Origin: Microbacterium sp. MF43
GTDB lineage: Bacteria > Actinomycetota > Actinomycetes > Actinomycetales > Microbacteriaceae
Direction: 5' to 3'
DNA: 64,000 bases
NCBI RefSeq assembly: GCF_012847295.1
Contig: NZ_JABBDY010000003.1
Coordinates: forward strand, 620,001-684,000
Shown here: piece by piece, positions 1 through 8,571 of the stretch
How the letters are laid out: every line of letters begins with the position of its first letter
Position numbering within the stretch: position 1 is the first letter of the stretch
The notes under the pieces: generated by a model
What the model was told of the DNA's origin: nothing
Databases searched by the model: none
Seen by the model: only the letters and a program-made list of their open reading frames with translations
Position numbers and translations under genes: made by a program

Positions 1-235
1 ATGTAGTGGGTTGTCCTTGTTGGGTTGGGGTGTCGGGCTCGGTCGCGGTTCCGGGTCGCGCGGGGCGAGCGGATGCCTCGGCCGAAGCGAAGCGGATTGT
101 TTTCGTGCGATGTCACATGGCGGCCGGCGCAAGCCGGAGCCCAGGCGTGGCGAGACAGCCACACGCGTGACACTCCAGAGTATCAGAACGCGAGCCCCGT
201 ACGCGATGTTCCCGCACCGGCCTGACGCGCCGGAA
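1..235. other. left-edge region without a supported gene
   Basis: This stretch lies downstream of the alcohol dehydrogenase stop and reaches the window edge. The open frames through it have no recognisable family and no ribosome binding site. Short inverted repeats are visible, for example GTGGC-GAGACA-GCCAC at 147-162 and CCGGC-GCAA-GCCGG near 124-137, so it may hold a transcription terminator for the dehydrogenase or a neighbour to the left. I cannot assign it further. Confidence 0.3.
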
Positions 236-1285
236 TCACGGGCGGAGCAGCACCTTCGTCGCCCGTCGCTCGTCCATCGCGGCATACGCCTCGGCGGCCT
301 CGGTGAGCGGCAGTTCGAGGTCGAAGACGAGCCCGGGCCGGATGGCACCCGAGCGAACGTCGGGCAGCAGCTCCTCGATGTAGCCGCGCACCGGCGCGAC
401 ACCGCCGGCGACGCCGACGTTCCGTCCGAACATCTGGCGGATCGGGAGCTCAGGGCCGCCGTTCGGCACACCGACGTACCCGACCATTCCGCCCGGGCGC
501 GCGGAGCGCAGCGCCTGGTCCATCGACTCCTTCGTGCCCACGCACTCCAGGACGCGGTCCGCCCCGATGCCCTCGGTGAGCTCACGAACGCGGTTCACGC
601 CGTCCTCGCCCCGCTCCTCGACGATGTGCGTGGCGCCGAACTCGCGGGCGAGGGCCTGCCGCTGCGGGTGCCGCGACATGGCGATGATCGTGGCGGCGCC
701 GAGCCGCTTGGCGGCGATGATCGCGCAGAGGCCGACGGCGCCGTCGCCGACGACGGCCACCGCGTCGCCCGGGCGCACTCCCGCCGAGACGGCGGCGTGG
801 TGGCCCGTGCCCATCACGTCGCTCAGCGTGAGAAGTCCCGGGATCTCGTCGGGCGAGACCGGGCCGGGGACGACCGCGAGCGTGCCGTCGGCGAGCGGAA
901 CGCGGACGCGCTCCCCCTGGCCGCCGTCGGCGAATCCGCCGAAGCGGTCATCGCTCCCCCACCATCCGCCGGTGAGGCAGGAGGTGCTGACGCCGTTGCG
1001 GCAGTTGATGCACGTGCCGTCGCACACGTAGAACGGAGCGATCACGAAGTCACCCTCCTTGACGACGCGCACCTCCGGCCCGACGCGCTCCACCACGCCG
1101 ACGAACTCGTGGCCGATGCGATGCGGTTCCTCGGTGGGCGTGACCCCGCGATACGGCCACAGATCCGATCCGCACACGCACGCTGCGACCACGCGCACGA
1201 TCGCGTCGGCGCCGGTGGACAGCTCGGGATCGGGGACTTCTTCGACACGGATGTCGCGGGCTGCATGGATGACGGTGGCAAGCAT
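236..1285 (-). CDS. zinc-dependent alcohol dehydrogenase (MDR family)
   Basis: A 349-residue medium-chain dehydrogenase/reductase that should oxidise an alcohol, or reduce an aldehyde or ketone, with NAD(P) in the cytosol. The catalytic zinc site is visible as Cys38 in CGSD and His59-Glu60 in GHE. Four cysteines (88, 92, 95, 103) form the structural zinc lobe. A Rossmann glycine motif GDGAVG follows in the middle of the protein. The length is usual for the family. Substrate cannot be read from sequence. The start at 1285 is preferred because a TAGGCT hexamer lies exactly six bases upstream, suggesting a leaderless message, and the gene is divergent from the DUF1653 gene. Confidence 0.93.
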   Translation of the reverse strand: MLATVIHAARDIRVEEVPDPELSTGADAIVRVVAACVCGSDLWPYRGVTPTEEPHRIGHEFVGVVERVGPEVRVVKEGDFVIAPFYVCDGTCINCRNGVSTSCLTGGWWGSDDRFGGFADGGQGERVRVPLADGTLAVVPGPVSPDEIPGLLTLSDVMGTGHHAAVSAGVRPGDAVAVVGDGAVGLCAIIAAKRLGAATIIAMSRHPQRQALAREFGATHIVEERGEDGVNRVRELTEGIGADRVLECVGTKESMDQALRSARPGGMVGYVGVPNGGPELPIRQMFGRNVGVAGGVAPVRGYIEELLPDVRSGAIRPGLVFDLELPLTEAAEAYAAMDERRATKVLLRP

Positions 1286-1291
1286 GCTCCG

Positions 1292-1297
1292 AGCCTA
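1292..1297 (-). promoter_or_regulatory. -10 hexamer for leaderless alcohol dehydrogenase mRNA
   Basis: TAGGCT on the minus strand, six bases before the ATG at 1285. No separate Shine-Dalgarno fits: GGAG in the spacer is only one base from the ATG. No clear -35 box. Confidence 0.55.
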
Positions 1298-1338
1298 GGG
1301 CGGTCGGCAGGACGGCGGCGCGCCCTGCATCGGATTTG

Positions 1339-1344
1339 TAGTCT
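1339..1344 (+). promoter_or_regulatory. -10 hexamer for leaderless DUF1653 mRNA
   Basis: TAGTCT followed by six bases (GGCCCC) and then the ATG at 1351. There is no purine-rich ribosome binding site. It sits back to back with the dehydrogenase promoter, forming a compact divergent promoter region. Confidence 0.55.
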
Positions 1345-1350
1345 GGCCCC

Positions 1351-1560
1351 ATGACGCTCGAGCCAGGAATGTATCGGCACTTCAAAGGCGGCCTGTACGA
1401 GGTGGTCGGGCTCGCCCGCCACAGTGAGACCGAGGAGCAGCTCGTCGTCTACCGCCCGCTCTCGGGAGACTCGGGCCTCTGGGTGCGTCCGCGGGAGATG
1501 TGGGACGAGCCGGTCGATCGCGATGGATACTCCGGCCCGCGGTTCGTGCGCGTCGATTGA
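1351..1560 (+). CDS. DUF1653 domain-containing protein
   Basis: A 69-residue protein that is a complete DUF1653 domain: it opens with a GMYRHFKGG segment, continues with a VVYRPL strand, a LWVRP motif and an aromatic FVRV end, as in this small family found across bacteria. The biochemical role of DUF1653 is not established; the fold suggests a small beta-rich binding module. It is transcribed alone, divergently from the alcohol dehydrogenase and convergently with the NAD(P)-binding gene. The ATG at 1351 is fixed by the -10 hexamer six bases upstream. Confidence 0.85.
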   Translation: MTLEPGMYRHFKGGLYEVVGLARHSETEEQLVVYRPLSGDSGLWVRPREMWDEPVDRDGYSGPRFVRVD

Positions 1561-1609
1561 CCCGTCACGCCCCGGCGGGATGCGCTCGCTGATGCCCGTC
1601 GGCCGGTGA

Positions 1610-2254
1610 TCAGCCGGCGACGGCGTGCCCGATGTGCTCGTCGCCGTTGCCGAACCGGATCGTGCGGCCGATCGTGGAGTCGTCCGCGATGACGGCGGCC
1701 ACCACCGCGGCGACGTCGGCGCGCGACACCTCGCCGCGGCCCTCCGGATCGATCTCGATGCGGCCCGTCGGCGGGTCGAGCGTGAGCGTACCCGGCGCGA
1801 CGATCGTCCAGTCGAGGTCGCTCGCCTCGAGGTGGGCGTCGGCCGCCCATTTCGCATCCGCGTACGTGAAGAACGACGAGTCGCGGTCGATGCCGTGGTC
1901 GGCCCGAGAGCCGATCCACGAGACCATGACGTACCGGTCGACGCCCGCCTGCACCCCCGCGTCCATCGAGCGGATCGCGGCGTCCCGGTCGACGGCGTAC
2001 GTGCGGCGGGGGTCGCCCCCGCCCGCTCCGGCGGACCACACGACGACGTCGTTGCCGCTCAGGAGGTTCCGCAGCTGGTCGACGTCGAAGGCCTCGATGT
2101 CGGCGACGAGAGGCTGTGCGCCGGTCGCGGCGACGTCGGACTCGTGCTCGGGATTGCGGATGACGGCGGTCACGGTGTGCCCGGCAGCGGCCAGGATCGG
2201 TTCGAGCAGCAGGGCGACCTTGCCGTGTCCGCCGATGATGAGGATGCGCGCCAT
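1610..2254 (-). CDS. NAD(P)H-binding protein, atypical short-chain dehydrogenase
   Basis: A 214-residue Rossmann-fold protein of the atypical SDR / NAD(P)-binding (YwnB-like) group. The N-terminus carries the dinucleotide motif GGHGKVA directly after a hydrophobic strand. The family includes NADPH sensors and small flavin or quinone reductases, so the substrate is open. The frame is open further upstream to 2500, but the ATG at 2254 is preferred because GGAAGGAG stands seven bases before it and the Rossmann strand begins at residue 3. It lies downstream of, and in the same direction as, the amino acid permease, with a 77-base gap. Confidence 0.85.
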   Translation of the reverse strand: MARILIIGGHGKVALLLEPILAAAGHTVTAVIRNPEHESDVAATGAQPLVADIEAFDVDQLRNLLSGNDVVVWSAGAGGGDPRRTYAVDRDAAIRSMDAGVQAGVDRYVMVSWIGSRADHGIDRDSSFFTYADAKWAADAHLEASDLDWTIVAPGTLTLDPPTGRIEIDPEGRGEVSRADVAAVVAAVIADDSTIGRTIRFGNGDEHIGHAVAG

Positions 2255-2331
2255 GGCTGGCTCCTTCCGTCGCTCGTCCACGCTAGCCCGGCACGGCGGC
2301 GTCACCCGGCCGCGCGCAGGGCGTGCCGTGG

Positions 2332-3777
2332 CTACCTGCTCGGCGGGGCCGTGCCGGCCGAGGCATCCGTCCCCGCGCTCTCGCGGGCGAGAAGGCTGTG
2401 GCGGCGCCCCCACAGCAGATAGTAGGCGAGCACCACGATGAGCCACACGGCGAACCAGGCGTACGTCTCCCAGCCGAGCCCGCTGATCAGATACAGGCAC
2501 GCGAGGATCGCGAGCACCGGCGTGACCGGATAGCCGGGCACGCGGAAGGCGCGCGGCAGGTCAGGCTGCGTGCGGCGCAGCACCACGACCGCGATCGACA
2601 CCACGATGAAGGCGACGAGCGTGCCCATCGACACCATGTCCCACAGATTCGACAGCGGGATCAATCCGGCCAGCAGAGCCACCGCGATCGCGGCGACCAC
2701 GGTCGCGAAAACGGGGGTGTGCGTATGGGGCGCCACGCGGGCGAAGGGCTTCGGCAGGAGCCCGTCTCGGCCGATCGAGTAGAGGATGCGGCTCTGCCCG
2801 AAGAGCGTGACGAGCGTGACCGAGAAGATCGAGATCACCGCGCCGGCGGCGAGGACGGTCGCCGGCCACTGCGCGCCGAGCACATCGCCCAGGATGACGG
2901 CGAGGCCCGCGCTCTGCTGCTCGGGGTCCTCGAAGTCCTGCCACGGCTGCGCGCCGACGGAGGCGACCGCGAGGAAGAGGTAGACCGCCACGACGACGGC
3001 GAGGGCGATCATGATCGCCCTCGGCAGCGACCGCTGCGGATCACGCACCTCATCGCCCGCGGTGGAGACGGCGTCCAGGCCGATGAAGGTGAAGAAGATC
3101 GTTCCTGCGGCCGCCGTGATGCCGGCTGCGCCGTGGGGGGCGAAGTCGGCGAAGTGATCCGCCTGGAAGGCGGTGATCGCGATGGCGCCGAACATGACGA
3201 GGACGCCGACCTTGATGAGCACCATGATCGTGTTGACCGTCGCGGACTCCCGCGTACCGCGGATGAGCAGCAGTGCGCACAGGCCCACCAGCACGACCGA
3301 CGGGAGGTTGATGATGCCGCCCTCGAGCGGGCCCACGGTAAGGGCGGTGGGGATGCTCCAGCCGAACAGGTCGCTCACGAGGCGATCGAGATAGCCGCTC
3401 CACCCCGATGCGACCGCGGCCGTCGAGACGCCGTACTCGAGCACGAGGCACGCGGCGACACCCATCGCCACGATCTCGCCGAGCGTTGCGTACGCGTAGG
3501 AGTAGGTGGAGCCCGACACCGGCACGGCCGAGGCCATCTCGGCGTAGCAGACGGCGGTCAGGCCCGCCGCGATGGCGGCGATGAGGAAGGCGAGGATGAC
3601 TGCGGGACCGGCCAGCGGCACCGCCTCGTGCATGACGAAGAAGACGCCGGTGCCGATCGTGGCGCCGACACCCAGCATCGCGAGCTGGAAGGTTCCGATG
3701 CGCCGGGTGAGACCGCCTGGGGATTCGACAGGAGCCGTCACCGGCTTCCGGCGGAACAATTCGCCCGTGATGCTCAT
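2332..3777 (-). CDS. APC-family amino acid permease
   Basis: A 481-residue integral membrane transporter with about twelve hydrophobic segments, of the amino acid-polyamine-organocation superfamily. The first membrane helix contains the substrate-binding glycine motif GATIGTGVFF, and a conserved FFTFIGLDAVST segment follows near helix 6. Cationic amino acid transporters of the YfnA/CAT type are the closest in feel, but the substrate is not certain. The frame runs open to 4416, yet the ATG at 3777 with GGAAGGA upstream gives the normal N-terminus (short cytoplasmic tail, then helix 1). It is divergent from the serine hydrolase gene. Confidence 0.9.
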   Translation of the reverse strand: MSITGELFRRKPVTAPVESPGGLTRRIGTFQLAMLGVGATIGTGVFFVMHEAVPLAGPAVILAFLIAAIAAGLTAVCYAEMASAVPVSGSTYSYAYATLGEIVAMGVAACLVLEYGVSTAAVASGWSGYLDRLVSDLFGWSIPTALTVGPLEGGIINLPSVVLVGLCALLLIRGTRESATVNTIMVLIKVGVLVMFGAIAITAFQADHFADFAPHGAAGITAAAGTIFFTFIGLDAVSTAGDEVRDPQRSLPRAIMIALAVVVAVYLFLAVASVGAQPWQDFEDPEQQSAGLAVILGDVLGAQWPATVLAAGAVISIFSVTLVTLFGQSRILYSIGRDGLLPKPFARVAPHTHTPVFATVVAAIAVALLAGLIPLSNLWDMVSMGTLVAFIVVSIAVVVLRRTQPDLPRAFRVPGYPVTPVLAILACLYLISGLGWETYAWFAVWLIVVLAYYLLWGRRHSLLARESAGTDASAGTAPPSR

Positions 3778-3854
3778 GCGAGGTCCTTCCGGCCGGCGCG
3801 TCGGCCGACTCGTCAGAACACGGTACCCGCTTGGCGCCGAGAGGACCGGCGATC

Positions 3855-3860
3855 TAGCGT
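3855..3860 (+). promoter_or_regulatory. -10 hexamer for leaderless serine hydrolase mRNA
   Basis: TAGCGT followed by seven bases and the GTG at 3868. It overlaps another in-frame GTG at 3859, which is one argument against using that codon as the start. Confidence 0.45.
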
Positions 3861-3867
3861 GAAGACC

Positions 3868-4899
3868 GTGACCCACGGCGACCTCGACGTCCTCTCCTCC
3901 GCACTCGACGATCGCGCCCGCGCCGACGCGATGAGCGGAGCGATCTCGGTGGACGTCGACGGCACGCCGGTGTTCCGCCGCGCCTACGGCCGCGCCGATC
4001 GTGCACACGGCATCGACAACACCGTCGACACGCGGTTCGCGATGGCCAGTGCGAGCAAGGCGTTCACCGCGCTCGCCGTGATGTCGCTCGTCGGCGACGG
4101 CACGCTGCGCCTCGACACGCCGGTGCGGGGCATCCTGAACGAGGACCTGCCGTCCATCGACGACGCCGTCACGGTCGAGCACCTGCTGTCGCACACCTCG
4201 GGCATCGGCGACTACCTCGACGAAGACGACGATGGGAGCGTCGACGATTACGTGCTCTCGGTGCCCGTGCACGAGCTGGCGACGACCGAGGGCTTCGTGC
4301 GGGCGATCGACGGGCATCCGCAGAAGTCCGCGCCCGGGGAGCGATTCGCGTACAACAACGGCGGGTACGTCGTGCTCGCGATCATTGCCGAGCGGGCGAG
4401 CGGCGTGCCGTTCCACGACCTGGTCCGGGATCGGGTCTTCACGCCGGCGGGCCTGGCGGCCACCGGCTTCCTGCGCACCGACGAGCTCCCCGGCGACGCG
4501 GCCCTCGGCTATCTGTTCGAGGACCCGTCGTCACTGCGAACGAACGTCCTCCACCTGCCGGTGCGAGGGAACGGCGACGGCGGTGCCTTCACGACGGTCG
4601 GCGACGTGAGCACCTTCTGGCGTGCGCTCGCCGACGGGGCCGTCCTGCCCGCATCCGTCGTGGAGGACATGTGGCGGTCCCGCCGGGACGTCGAGTCGGA
4701 GGGACTGCGCTACGGGCTGGGTTTCTGGCTCGACCAGGCGGGACCCGGGATCGTCCTCGAGGGGTACGACGCCGGCGTCTCGATCCGCACCCGCTTCGAC
4801 CCCGACTCGCGCACGACCGTCACAGTCGTCTCCAACACGTCCGAGGGCGCGTGGGGACCCGCCCGGGTCCTCCGCGAGTGGCTGCGCGACACGGACTGA
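3868..4899 (+). CDS. beta-lactamase family serine hydrolase
   Basis: A 343-residue class C beta-lactamase / D-alanyl-D-alanine carboxypeptidase-like protein (PF00144). The nucleophile motif SASK (Ser-x-x-Lys) occurs near residue 50 after FAMA, and the second catalytic Tyr-x-Asn motif is seen as YNNGGY. No signal peptide is visible, so a cytosolic esterase or peptidase role is more likely than a secreted beta-lactamase. The start is uncertain: GTG at 3859 adds three residues, but a TAGCGT hexamer seven bases upstream of GTG 3868 favours the shorter form. The gene is convergent with the FAD monooxygenase. Confidence 0.87.
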   Translation: MTHGDLDVLSSALDDRARADAMSGAISVDVDGTPVFRRAYGRADRAHGIDNTVDTRFAMASASKAFTALAVMSLVGDGTLRLDTPVRGILNEDLPSIDDAVTVEHLLSHTSGIGDYLDEDDDGSVDDYVLSVPVHELATTEGFVRAIDGHPQKSAPGERFAYNNGGYVVLAIIAERASGVPFHDLVRDRVFTPAGLAATGFLRTDELPGDAALGYLFEDPSSLRTNVLHLPVRGNGDGGAFTTVGDVSTFWRALADGAVLPASVVEDMWRSRRDVESEGLRYGLGFWLDQAGPGIVLEGYDAGVSIRTRFDPDSRTTVTVVSNTSEGAWGPARVLREWLRDTD

Positions 4900-4909
4900 G
4901 GCGGCAGCG

Positions 4910-6004
4910 TCAGGCAGCCGCGGCCGCCCGCCCGGCGACGATCGCCCGCACGGCGTCGCGACCGGCCCGGTTCGCGCCGATCGTCGACTGAGACGGCCCG
5001 TAGCCGATGAGGAACAGGCGCGGTTCGTCGAGCGAGCGGCCGTTCGCGACACGGATGCCGCCCTCCGGCGTCCGCAGCCGCAGCGGGGCGAGGTGGTCGA
5101 GAGCCGGCCGGAACCCGGTCGCCCACAGGATCACGTCGGCGCCCACGAACGTGCCGTCCGGCATGCGCACGCCCTCCTCCTCGATCTCGGTGAACATCGG
5201 ATGCCTCACCAGCACTCCGCGCGCCTGCGCGCTGCGTGCCCACGGCGTCCAGTGCATGCCCGTCACCGAGATGACGCTCCCCGGCGGCAGGCCGCGTCGC
5301 ACCCGCTCCTCGACACCCGCGATCGCCGCCACGCGCGCGGGCACGTCGAAGGCGTCCTCGACCCACTCCGGTTCGCGACGGGTCACCCAGTAGGTGTCGG
5401 CCACGTGCGAGATCTCGTCGAGCAGCTGCACCGCCGAGATGCCCGCACCGACGATGATCACCCGCTTCCCGGCGAACTCGTCGCGCGAGACGTAGTCCGC
5501 GACGTGGAGCTGACGCCGCCGAAACCGCCGCTGTCCGGGGTACCGCGGCCAGAAGGGGCGGGTCCAGGTCCCGGTCGCGTTGATGACGTGGCGAGCCGCC
5601 CACGCTCCCTGATCGGTCTCGACCAGCAGCCTGCCCGTGGGGTCGTCGTCCTCGCGCCGGACTGCGCGCACCCGCACCGGCCGCACCACGTCGAGCGCGT
5701 ACCGCTCCTCGTACGCGGCGAAGTACGCGGGCAGGATGTCGCGGCTCGCCGCTCCCGGGTCGGCGGGTGGCACGGCGAACCCCGGCAGCTCGTGGATGCC
5801 GTTGACGGTGCCCATCCGCAGCGACGCCCAGCGGTGCTGCCACGCACCGCCCGGAGCCTCTTCGGCGTCGAGCACGACGAACGTCTCCGAGCCGGGTGAA
5901 GCCTGCCGCACCGGCGCGTAGCCGAGACGCTGCAGGTGGTACGCGGCGGACAGCCCCGCCTGTCCGGCGCCGATCACGACGACGTCGGCGGGGCGGGGCT
6001 GCAT
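4910..6004 (-). CDS. FAD-dependent NAD(P)-binding monooxygenase
   Basis: A 364-residue flavoprotein of the flavin-containing monooxygenase / thioredoxin reductase-like group. The N-terminal GAGQAGLSAAYHL motif binds FAD, and a second Rossmann motif GAGISA in the middle should bind NAD(P)H. A conserved ATGF segment is near the C-terminus. Substrate is not predictable. The frame is open to 6277, but the ATG at 6004 places the FAD motif ten residues from the start, which is normal. It is the last gene of a likely operon behind the homocysteine methyltransferase, with a 37-base gap. Confidence 0.87.
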   Translation of the reverse strand: MQPRPADVVVIGAGQAGLSAAYHLQRLGYAPVRQASPGSETFVVLDAEEAPGGAWQHRWASLRMGTVNGIHELPGFAVPPADPGAASRDILPAYFAAYEERYALDVVRPVRVRAVRREDDDPTGRLLVETDQGAWAARHVINATGTWTRPFWPRYPGQRRFRRRQLHVADYVSRDEFAGKRVIIVGAGISAVQLLDEISHVADTYWVTRREPEWVEDAFDVPARVAAIAGVEERVRRGLPPGSVISVTGMHWTPWARSAQARGVLVRHPMFTEIEEEGVRMPDGTFVGADVILWATGFRPALDHLAPLRLRTPEGGIRVANGRSLDEPRLFLIGYGPSQSTIGANRAGRDAVRAIVAGRAAAAA

Positions 6005-6041
6005 GCTCGTGACAACGCCTGCCGACCCGACCGGATTCCCG

Positions 6042-6941
6042 TCAGCCGCCGCCCACCGCCTGCGCGATGCGCGCGATCTCCTCCGGTCCGACGCGGCAGC
6101 AGCCGCCGACGAGGCGCGCTCCGGCGTCCACCCACGCGGACGACGCCGCGTGCGCCGGAGCAGCATCGCCCGCCCACGATCGAGCAGCGGCATCCCACTC
6201 CTCGCCGCTGTTCGGGTAGGCCACGAGGGGAAGCGCCGACGCCGCGCGCAGCTCGGCGAGCGCGGGAGCGACGTCATCCGCCGCGCAGCAGTTGACGCCG
6301 ATCGCGATCACGCCGCTCGTCGAGCCGGCGATGGCGGCGGCATCCGTCAACGACTCCCCCGTGCGCAGGCGCCCGCCTGCGACCGTCATGCTCACCCACG
6401 CAGGGACGCCGAGCCCGTCGAGCTCGGCGCACACCGCCTCGACCTCGGTGAGCGACGGCAGGGTCTCGACCGCGAGGACGTCGGGCTCCGCAGCCGCGAG
6501 CGCGTGCAGGCGGGGTCGGTGCCAGGCTCGCAGCGCAGCGAGGTCGAGGCCGTCCTTACCGGTGTACTCGCTGCCGTCCGCGCGGCTTGCGCCGAAAGGC
6601 CCGACGGATGCCGCCACCCACGCCTCGTCCGCAGACAGGCCGGCCTCGGCGCGCGCCTCGCGGGCGAGGTCGACGCTGCGGCGGAGGAGCGCGTCGACAT
6701 CGTCGAACCCGGCCGCGGCGAGCCCGTCGGCGCTGACCTGGTACGACGCGGTGATCGCGACGCGGGCCCCCGCGCGGAAGAAGTCGGCGTGGGCCGCGCG
6801 GATCTCCCCCGGATCCTCCGCCAGCAGGCGCGCCGACCACAGATGCGAGGAGAGGTCGTTCCCGCGGGCCTCGAGATGGGTGCCGAGACCGCCGTCGAGC
6901 ACGACGGGTCCTCGCGCGAGGGCGCGCTCGAAGGCGGTCAC
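6042..6941 (-). CDS. mmuM: homocysteine S-methyltransferase
   Basis: A 299-residue homocysteine S-methyltransferase, expected to transfer a methyl group from S-methylmethionine or S-adenosylmethionine to homocysteine to form methionine. The three zinc-ligand cysteines are visible: one in GVNCCA and the pair in GGCCR near the C-terminus. An N-terminal LDGGLGTHLEARG motif is typical of the MmuM fold. Length matches the family. It follows the PEP-mutase-like gene after only eight bases, so the two are co-transcribed. Confidence 0.92.
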   Translation of the reverse strand: MTAFERALARGPVVLDGGLGTHLEARGNDLSSHLWSARLLAEDPGEIRAAHADFFRAGARVAITASYQVSADGLAAAGFDDVDALLRRSVDLAREARAEAGLSADEAWVAASVGPFGASRADGSEYTGKDGLDLAALRAWHRPRLHALAAAEPDVLAVETLPSLTEVEAVCAELDGLGVPAWVSMTVAGGRLRTGESLTDAAAIAGSTSGVIAIGVNCCAADDVAPALAELRAASALPLVAYPNSGEEWDAAARSWAGDAAPAHAASSAWVDAGARLVGGCCRVGPEEIARIAQAVGGG

Positions 6942-6949
6942 GACCGGGA

Positions 6950-7726
6950 TCAGTTGAGCGTGCGCGTGGACGCGGGGATGACGCCACCGCGATACAGGTC
7001 GGCGGCGACATCCTGGAGCGCGGTCAGCGCGACCCGCTGCGTGGTCGGCCCGTACGAGATGCGGGCGACGCCGAGCCCCTCGTACTCGGTCGAGCTGAGG
7101 GCGCCCGGGAGCCCGATGACGCTGATCTTGCGCTCGCCGATCCCGTCCACGAGGCGGCGCGTGACGTCGGCGTCGAGGATGCCCGGAATGAACACGAGGC
7201 TGGCGCCGGCGTCGAGGTATGCGCGCCCGCGCTCGATGGCGTCGGCGATCGATTCCTCGACCGGCCGCCCGCCGCCGCGGACGAACGCGTCGGTGCGCGC
7301 GTTGAGGACGAACGGGATGCCCTCGGCTTCCCCGGCCGCGACGACGGCGCGCACGGCGGCGACGGACTCGTCGAGCGGCTTGAGCCGGTCCTCGACGTTG
7401 GCGCCCACGACACCCTTCGCGATCGCACGGCGGACGGTCTCTCCCGCGTCGCCGTGGCCGTCATCGAGGTCGGCCGTCACCGGAAGGTCGCCGGCGGCCT
7501 CCACGATGCGGCCGACCATGTCGAGCATCGTCTCGAGCGGGATCTGACCGTCGGCGTAGCCGTAGGTCGCGGCGATGGAGTGCCCGGCGGTGGCGATCGC
7601 GCGTGTCTCGGGCAGCGCGGCGATCGTGCGCGTGGACACGGCGTCCCACACGTTCACGACGCGAAGGATCTCGGGGGCGGCGTGGAGCCGCTCGAGGGAC
7701 TGAGCTTTCTCGGCCTGAGTGGTCAT
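6950..7726 (-). CDS. isocitrate lyase/phosphoenolpyruvate mutase family protein
   Basis: A 258-residue TIM-barrel protein of the ICL/PEP mutase superfamily. The metal-binding DLDDGHGD segment and the GANVEDR motif are present. The KKCGH catalytic motif of isocitrate lyase and the standard loop of phosphonopyruvate mutase are not seen, so this belongs to the large group of uncharacterised carboxyphosphonoenolpyruvate phosphonomutase-like proteins. The reading frame extends to 8407, but the ATG at 7726, six bases after a TACCGT hexamer, gives the usual N-terminus. It leads the methyltransferase and monooxygenase genes. Confidence 0.86.
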   Translation of the reverse strand: MTTQAEKAQSLERLHAAPEILRVVNVWDAVSTRTIAALPETRAIATAGHSIAATYGYADGQIPLETMLDMVGRIVEAAGDLPVTADLDDGHGDAGETVRRAIAKGVVGANVEDRLKPLDESVAAVRAVVAAGEAEGIPFVLNARTDAFVRGGGRPVEESIADAIERGRAYLDAGASLVFIPGILDADVTRRLVDGIGERKISVIGLPGALSSTEYEGLGVARISYGPTTQRVALTALQDVAADLYRGGVIPASTRTLN

Positions 7727-7732
7727 GGATCC

Positions 7733-7738
7733 ACGGTA
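7733..7738 (-). promoter_or_regulatory. -10 hexamer for leaderless PEP-mutase-like mRNA
   Basis: TACCGT on the minus strand with a six-base spacer to the ATG at 7726. The match to TAGNNT is weaker than elsewhere (TACNNT). Confidence 0.4.
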
Positions 7739-7775
7739 TCGGCGGCGCGCAGGCACGAGGGCCGTGCGGACCGGG

Positions 7776-8213
7776 TCAGCGAACGTTCCCGTCGACGTAC
7801 CACCAGCGCCCGCTCTGCCGCACGAAGCGGCTGCGCTCGTGCAGCACGCCCCGCTCGCTCCCGTGCCGCCAGGAGGCACGGAACTCGACGGTGCCGCGGG
7901 AGTCCTGCGGACCGCCGCCGTCGACGGCGACGATCTCGAGGCCGCTCCATCGCCGAACGGGGTCCAGGTCGAGGTCGTCGGGTCGGGTGCCCGGATGCCA
8001 CGTCTCTGCCAGGTACCGCGCGTCTCCTGCGACGAAAGCGGTGTAGCGCGAGCGCATGAGTCGTTCGGCCGAGGGAGCAGGGCTTCCGCCCAGGAGCGGC
8101 GCGCAGCATCGCTTGAAGGCGTCGCCGCTTCCGCACGGGCAAGGAGCGTGACCGGCGGGTCGGGGAAAGCGCGGATCACCCGACGGGAGCAAGGCCGCCG
8201 CACCGAACGACAC
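7776..8213 (-). CDS. YchJ family protein with SEC-C zinc motif
   Basis: A 145-residue protein of the YchJ/UPF0225 family. A SEC-C zinc-binding motif (CPCGSG followed by CC) is near residues 25-40, then the NTF2-like domain with the conserved LMRSRYTAF segment and a WRFxDG-like strand pair. The family's function is unknown; the SEC-C motif is the same as at the tail of SecA. It begins one base after the stop of the DksA-like gene, so the two are one transcription unit. Confidence 0.88.
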   Translation of the reverse strand: MSFGAAALLPSGDPRFPRPAGHAPCPCGSGDAFKRCCAPLLGGSPAPSAERLMRSRYTAFVAGDARYLAETWHPGTRPDDLDLDPVRRWSGLEIVAVDGGGPQDSRGTVEFRASWRHGSERGVLHERSRFVRQSGRWWYVDGNVR

Positions 8214-8214
8214 G

Positions 8215-8571
8215 TCAGCCTCCCGCCCGCGTGGCGCAGTCCACGCACCGGGTCGCGGCGGGGCGCGCGATCAGTCGTCCGATCGGGATGCGGCCACCGC
8301 AGTCGACGCAGCGCCCGTCGTCGCCCGCGGCGACGCGCGCCACGGCGGCGTCGATCTCGGCGAGCTCCCGGATCGCGGCGTCGCGCAGTCCTTCCAGCCG
8401 CGCCCACTCGGTGGACAGCGTCACACCCTCGGGATCGTGCTCGTCGTCGGCGTTGTCGGCGCCGCGGTCGGATCGCAGTTGAGCGATGTGGTCGTCGAGA
8501 CGACGGAGACGCTCGACGGCTTCACCGTGCAGGGCGCCCAGCTGGGAGGAGCGGTCGTCGAAGGAGGGCAT
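8215..8571 (-). CDS. TraR/DksA-type zinc finger protein
   Basis: A 118-residue protein with an N-terminal helical, probably coiled-coil segment and a C-terminal four-cysteine zinc finger (CVDC, 17 residues, CVDC). This is the layout of TraR/DksA/YteA proteins, which enter the secondary channel of RNA polymerase in proteobacteria; in actinobacteria several such proteins act as general stress or polymerase modulators, and the exact role here is open. The frame is open to 8655; the ATG at 8571 is chosen because the coiled coil starts there. It precedes the YchJ gene by one base. Confidence 0.82.
   Translation of the reverse strand: MPSFDDRSSQLGALHGEAVERLRRLDDHIAQLRSDRGADNADDEHDPEGVTLSTEWARLEGLRDAAIRELAEIDAAVARVAAGDDGRCVDCGGRIPIGRLIARPAATRCVDCATRAGG

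Noticed and set aside
11-1354. 447-codon plus-strand frame at the left edge
   Set aside because: Mostly antisense to the zinc alcohol dehydrogenase; no recognisable domain.
2323-4899. 858-codon plus-strand frame reaching into the serine hydrolase
   Set aside because: The first part is antisense to the amino acid permease; only the last 343 codons show a protein family.
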